DNA of 7,000 nt from Prevotella sp. Lineage in GTDB: Bacteria > Bacteroidota > Bacteroidia > Bacteroidales > Bacteroidaceae. Shown piece by piece: positions 5,996-7,000 of the stretch (position 1 is its first letter; each line of letters begins with the position of its first letter). The notes beneath the pieces were generated by a model, which saw only the letters and a list, made by a program, of their open reading frames with translations, was not told the DNA's origin and ran no database searches. The stretch covers positions 1-7,000 of the forward strand of contig JAGAPI010000257.1 of NCBI GenBank assembly GCA_017623335.1, written 5' to 3'. The translations under genes were made by a program, and so were the position numbers.

Positions 5996-7000
5996 ATGCA
6001 GGCAGCTTTTAAACTTCTGTTTTGTGTCATTTGTGCTTTGATTGTGTCGTGTGTCGGAAGGCAGGAGCCTGCCGTGACGCCATGGGGTGAGGTAATTTCG
6101 GACAGCGTTGCCGACGACGGCTGTTTTGATCTTGACGACGTGGTGGCAAATGGCGAGCTGATAGCACTCACGCTCAACGGCCCTGAGTCGTACTACCTCT
6201 ATCACGGCAAGCCGCTGGGCATTCAATATATGATGTGCCAGAAATTTGCCGACCATATCAACGTGATGCTGCGCATGGAAGTGTGCCGCGACACGCTGGA
6301 AATGCTGCGCCGCCTGATTAACGGCGATGCCGACATGATAGCCTGCCGGTTGCCTAAGAAGGGACTGGCACTCCCTGCCGACAGTCTGAAGATGCTGGAG
6401 TTTACCAAGGTTGGTAGTGACAGCACCGGCGGTTATTGGGTGATGATGAAGGATAACGACGAGATGGTGAGGGAGGTGAACAAGTGGTATAAGCCCACAC
6501 TGCCTGCCGAGGTGAAAAAGGAGGAGGCCTATCTGCTGGGCGCGGGAAGCATAAAGCGCCATGTGTTCTCGCCGATGCTCGACAGGAAGGGTGGCGTGAT
6601 TTCGCGTTACGACAATCTGTTTATGAAGCATAGCCGCACCATACGCTGGGATTGGCGGCTGATGGCTGCGCAATGCTATCAGGAGTCGACGTTCGACCCC
6701 AACGCCAAATCATGGGCGGGAGCCTGCGGACTGATGCAGATTATGCCCGGTACGGCGGATATGCTGGGACTGCCGCGTGCAAAGATGTTCGACCCTGAAA
6801 GTAATATCGAGGCGGCGGCACGGTTTCTGGGGCAGCTCGACCGTAAGTTCAGCGACATTGGCAACCGTCACGAGCGCATAAGTTTCATTCTTGCCGGATA
6901 TAACGGAGGTCCACACCATGTGCGCGATGCCATGGCGCTGGCGCGGCGCGACGGGCGTAATGCCAGCCGTTGGCGCGAGGTGGCACCTTATATATTAAAG
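5996..7000 (+). CDS. MltF-like lipoprotein lytic transglycosylase, 3' end beyond window
   Basis: Predicted periplasmic murein lytic transglycosylase that cleaves the MurNAc-GlcNAc bond of peptidoglycan. The ATG at 5996 opens a frame of 335 codons with no stop before the window ends. Residues 1-19 form a lipoprotein signal peptide with lipobox I16-V17-S18-C19, so it should be lipid-anchored. Residues about 46-165 resemble part of a family-3 solute-binding domain (DLDDVVANGELIALTLNGPE, then GDADMIACRLP and YWVMMKDNDEMVREVNKW). Residues about 212-335 are the SLT lysozyme-like domain, with catalytic E230 in QESTFDP, the GLMQIMPGTA motif (245-254) and AGYNGGP (300-306). The binding domain is much shorter than in E. 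coli MltF (518 aa): the second lobe seems absent. I believe this compact form is common in Bacteroidales, but could not verify it. It is divergent from hisG and not evidently related to histidine synthesis. Confidence 0.93.
   Translation, partial: MQAAFKLLFCVICALIVSCVGRQEPAVTPWGEVISDSVADDGCFDLDDVVANGELIALTLNGPESYYLYHGKPLGIQYMMCQKFADHINVMLRMEVCRDTLEMLRRLINGDADMIACRLPKKGLALPADSLKMLEFTKVGSDSTGGYWVMMKDNDEMVREVNKWYKPTLPAEVKKEEAYLLGAGSIKRHVFSPMLDRKGGVISRYDNLFMKHSRTIRWDWRLMAAQCYQESTFDPNAKSWAGACGLMQIMPGTADMLGLPRAKMFDPESNIEAAARFLGQLDRKFSDIGNRHERISFILAGYNGGPHHVRDAMALARRDGRNASRWREVAPYILK

Noticed and set aside
5966..6673. Long minus-strand open frame opposite the transglycosylase gene
   Set aside because: The plus strand encodes a lipobox and an intact SLT domain in the same region; the minus-strand protein has no recognisable motif and is a codon-bias shadow.

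Overview
The window looks like a chromosomal segment from a Bacteroidales bacterium, most likely of the Prevotella group. The protein sequences read as that lineage, especially HtpG, the long-form HisG and the compact MltF-like lipoprotein. Three promoters match the Bacteroidetes consensus TTTG / 19-20 nt / TAnnTTTG, and upstream regions are A-rich rather than carrying strong Shine-Dalgarno sites. Genus-level placement is inference.

Layout: positions 1-5863 are read on the minus strand. From high to low coordinates they hold hisG, hisD and hisC (histidine biosynthesis), a 69-aa His-rich single-pass membrane protein, a Nif3-like dinuclear metal protein, a coiled-coil C4 zinc-ribbon protein, and the 5' end of htpG (cut by the window edge). 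From 5996 to the right edge one gene runs on the plus strand: a lipoprotein lytic transglycosylase of MltF type, cut by the window end.

Transcription units, inferred from the sequence: (1) hisGDC starts at a promoter about 40 nt upstream of hisG and probably reads into the small His-rich gene, since no terminator is visible after hisC. (2) nif3 and the zinc-ribbon gene form a second unit with its own near-perfect promoter at 2236-2266; it ends at a strong GC-rich hairpin at 425-460. (3) htpG starts just downstream of that hairpin. (4) The transglycosylase has its own promoter, interleaved with the hisG promoter inside a 54-bp inverted repeat.

HisG commits PRPP and ATP to histidine synthesis, HisC performs the histidinol-phosphate transamination, and HisD performs the final oxidation to histidine. 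hisB does not follow hisC here. The rest is housekeeping: chaperone, metal-binding protein, zinc-ribbon protein and cell-wall turnover. I see no mobile element, CRISPR array, RNA gene or defence system. The points most worth a second look are the seven-histidine membrane microprotein next to the histidine genes and the symmetrical divergent promoter region.
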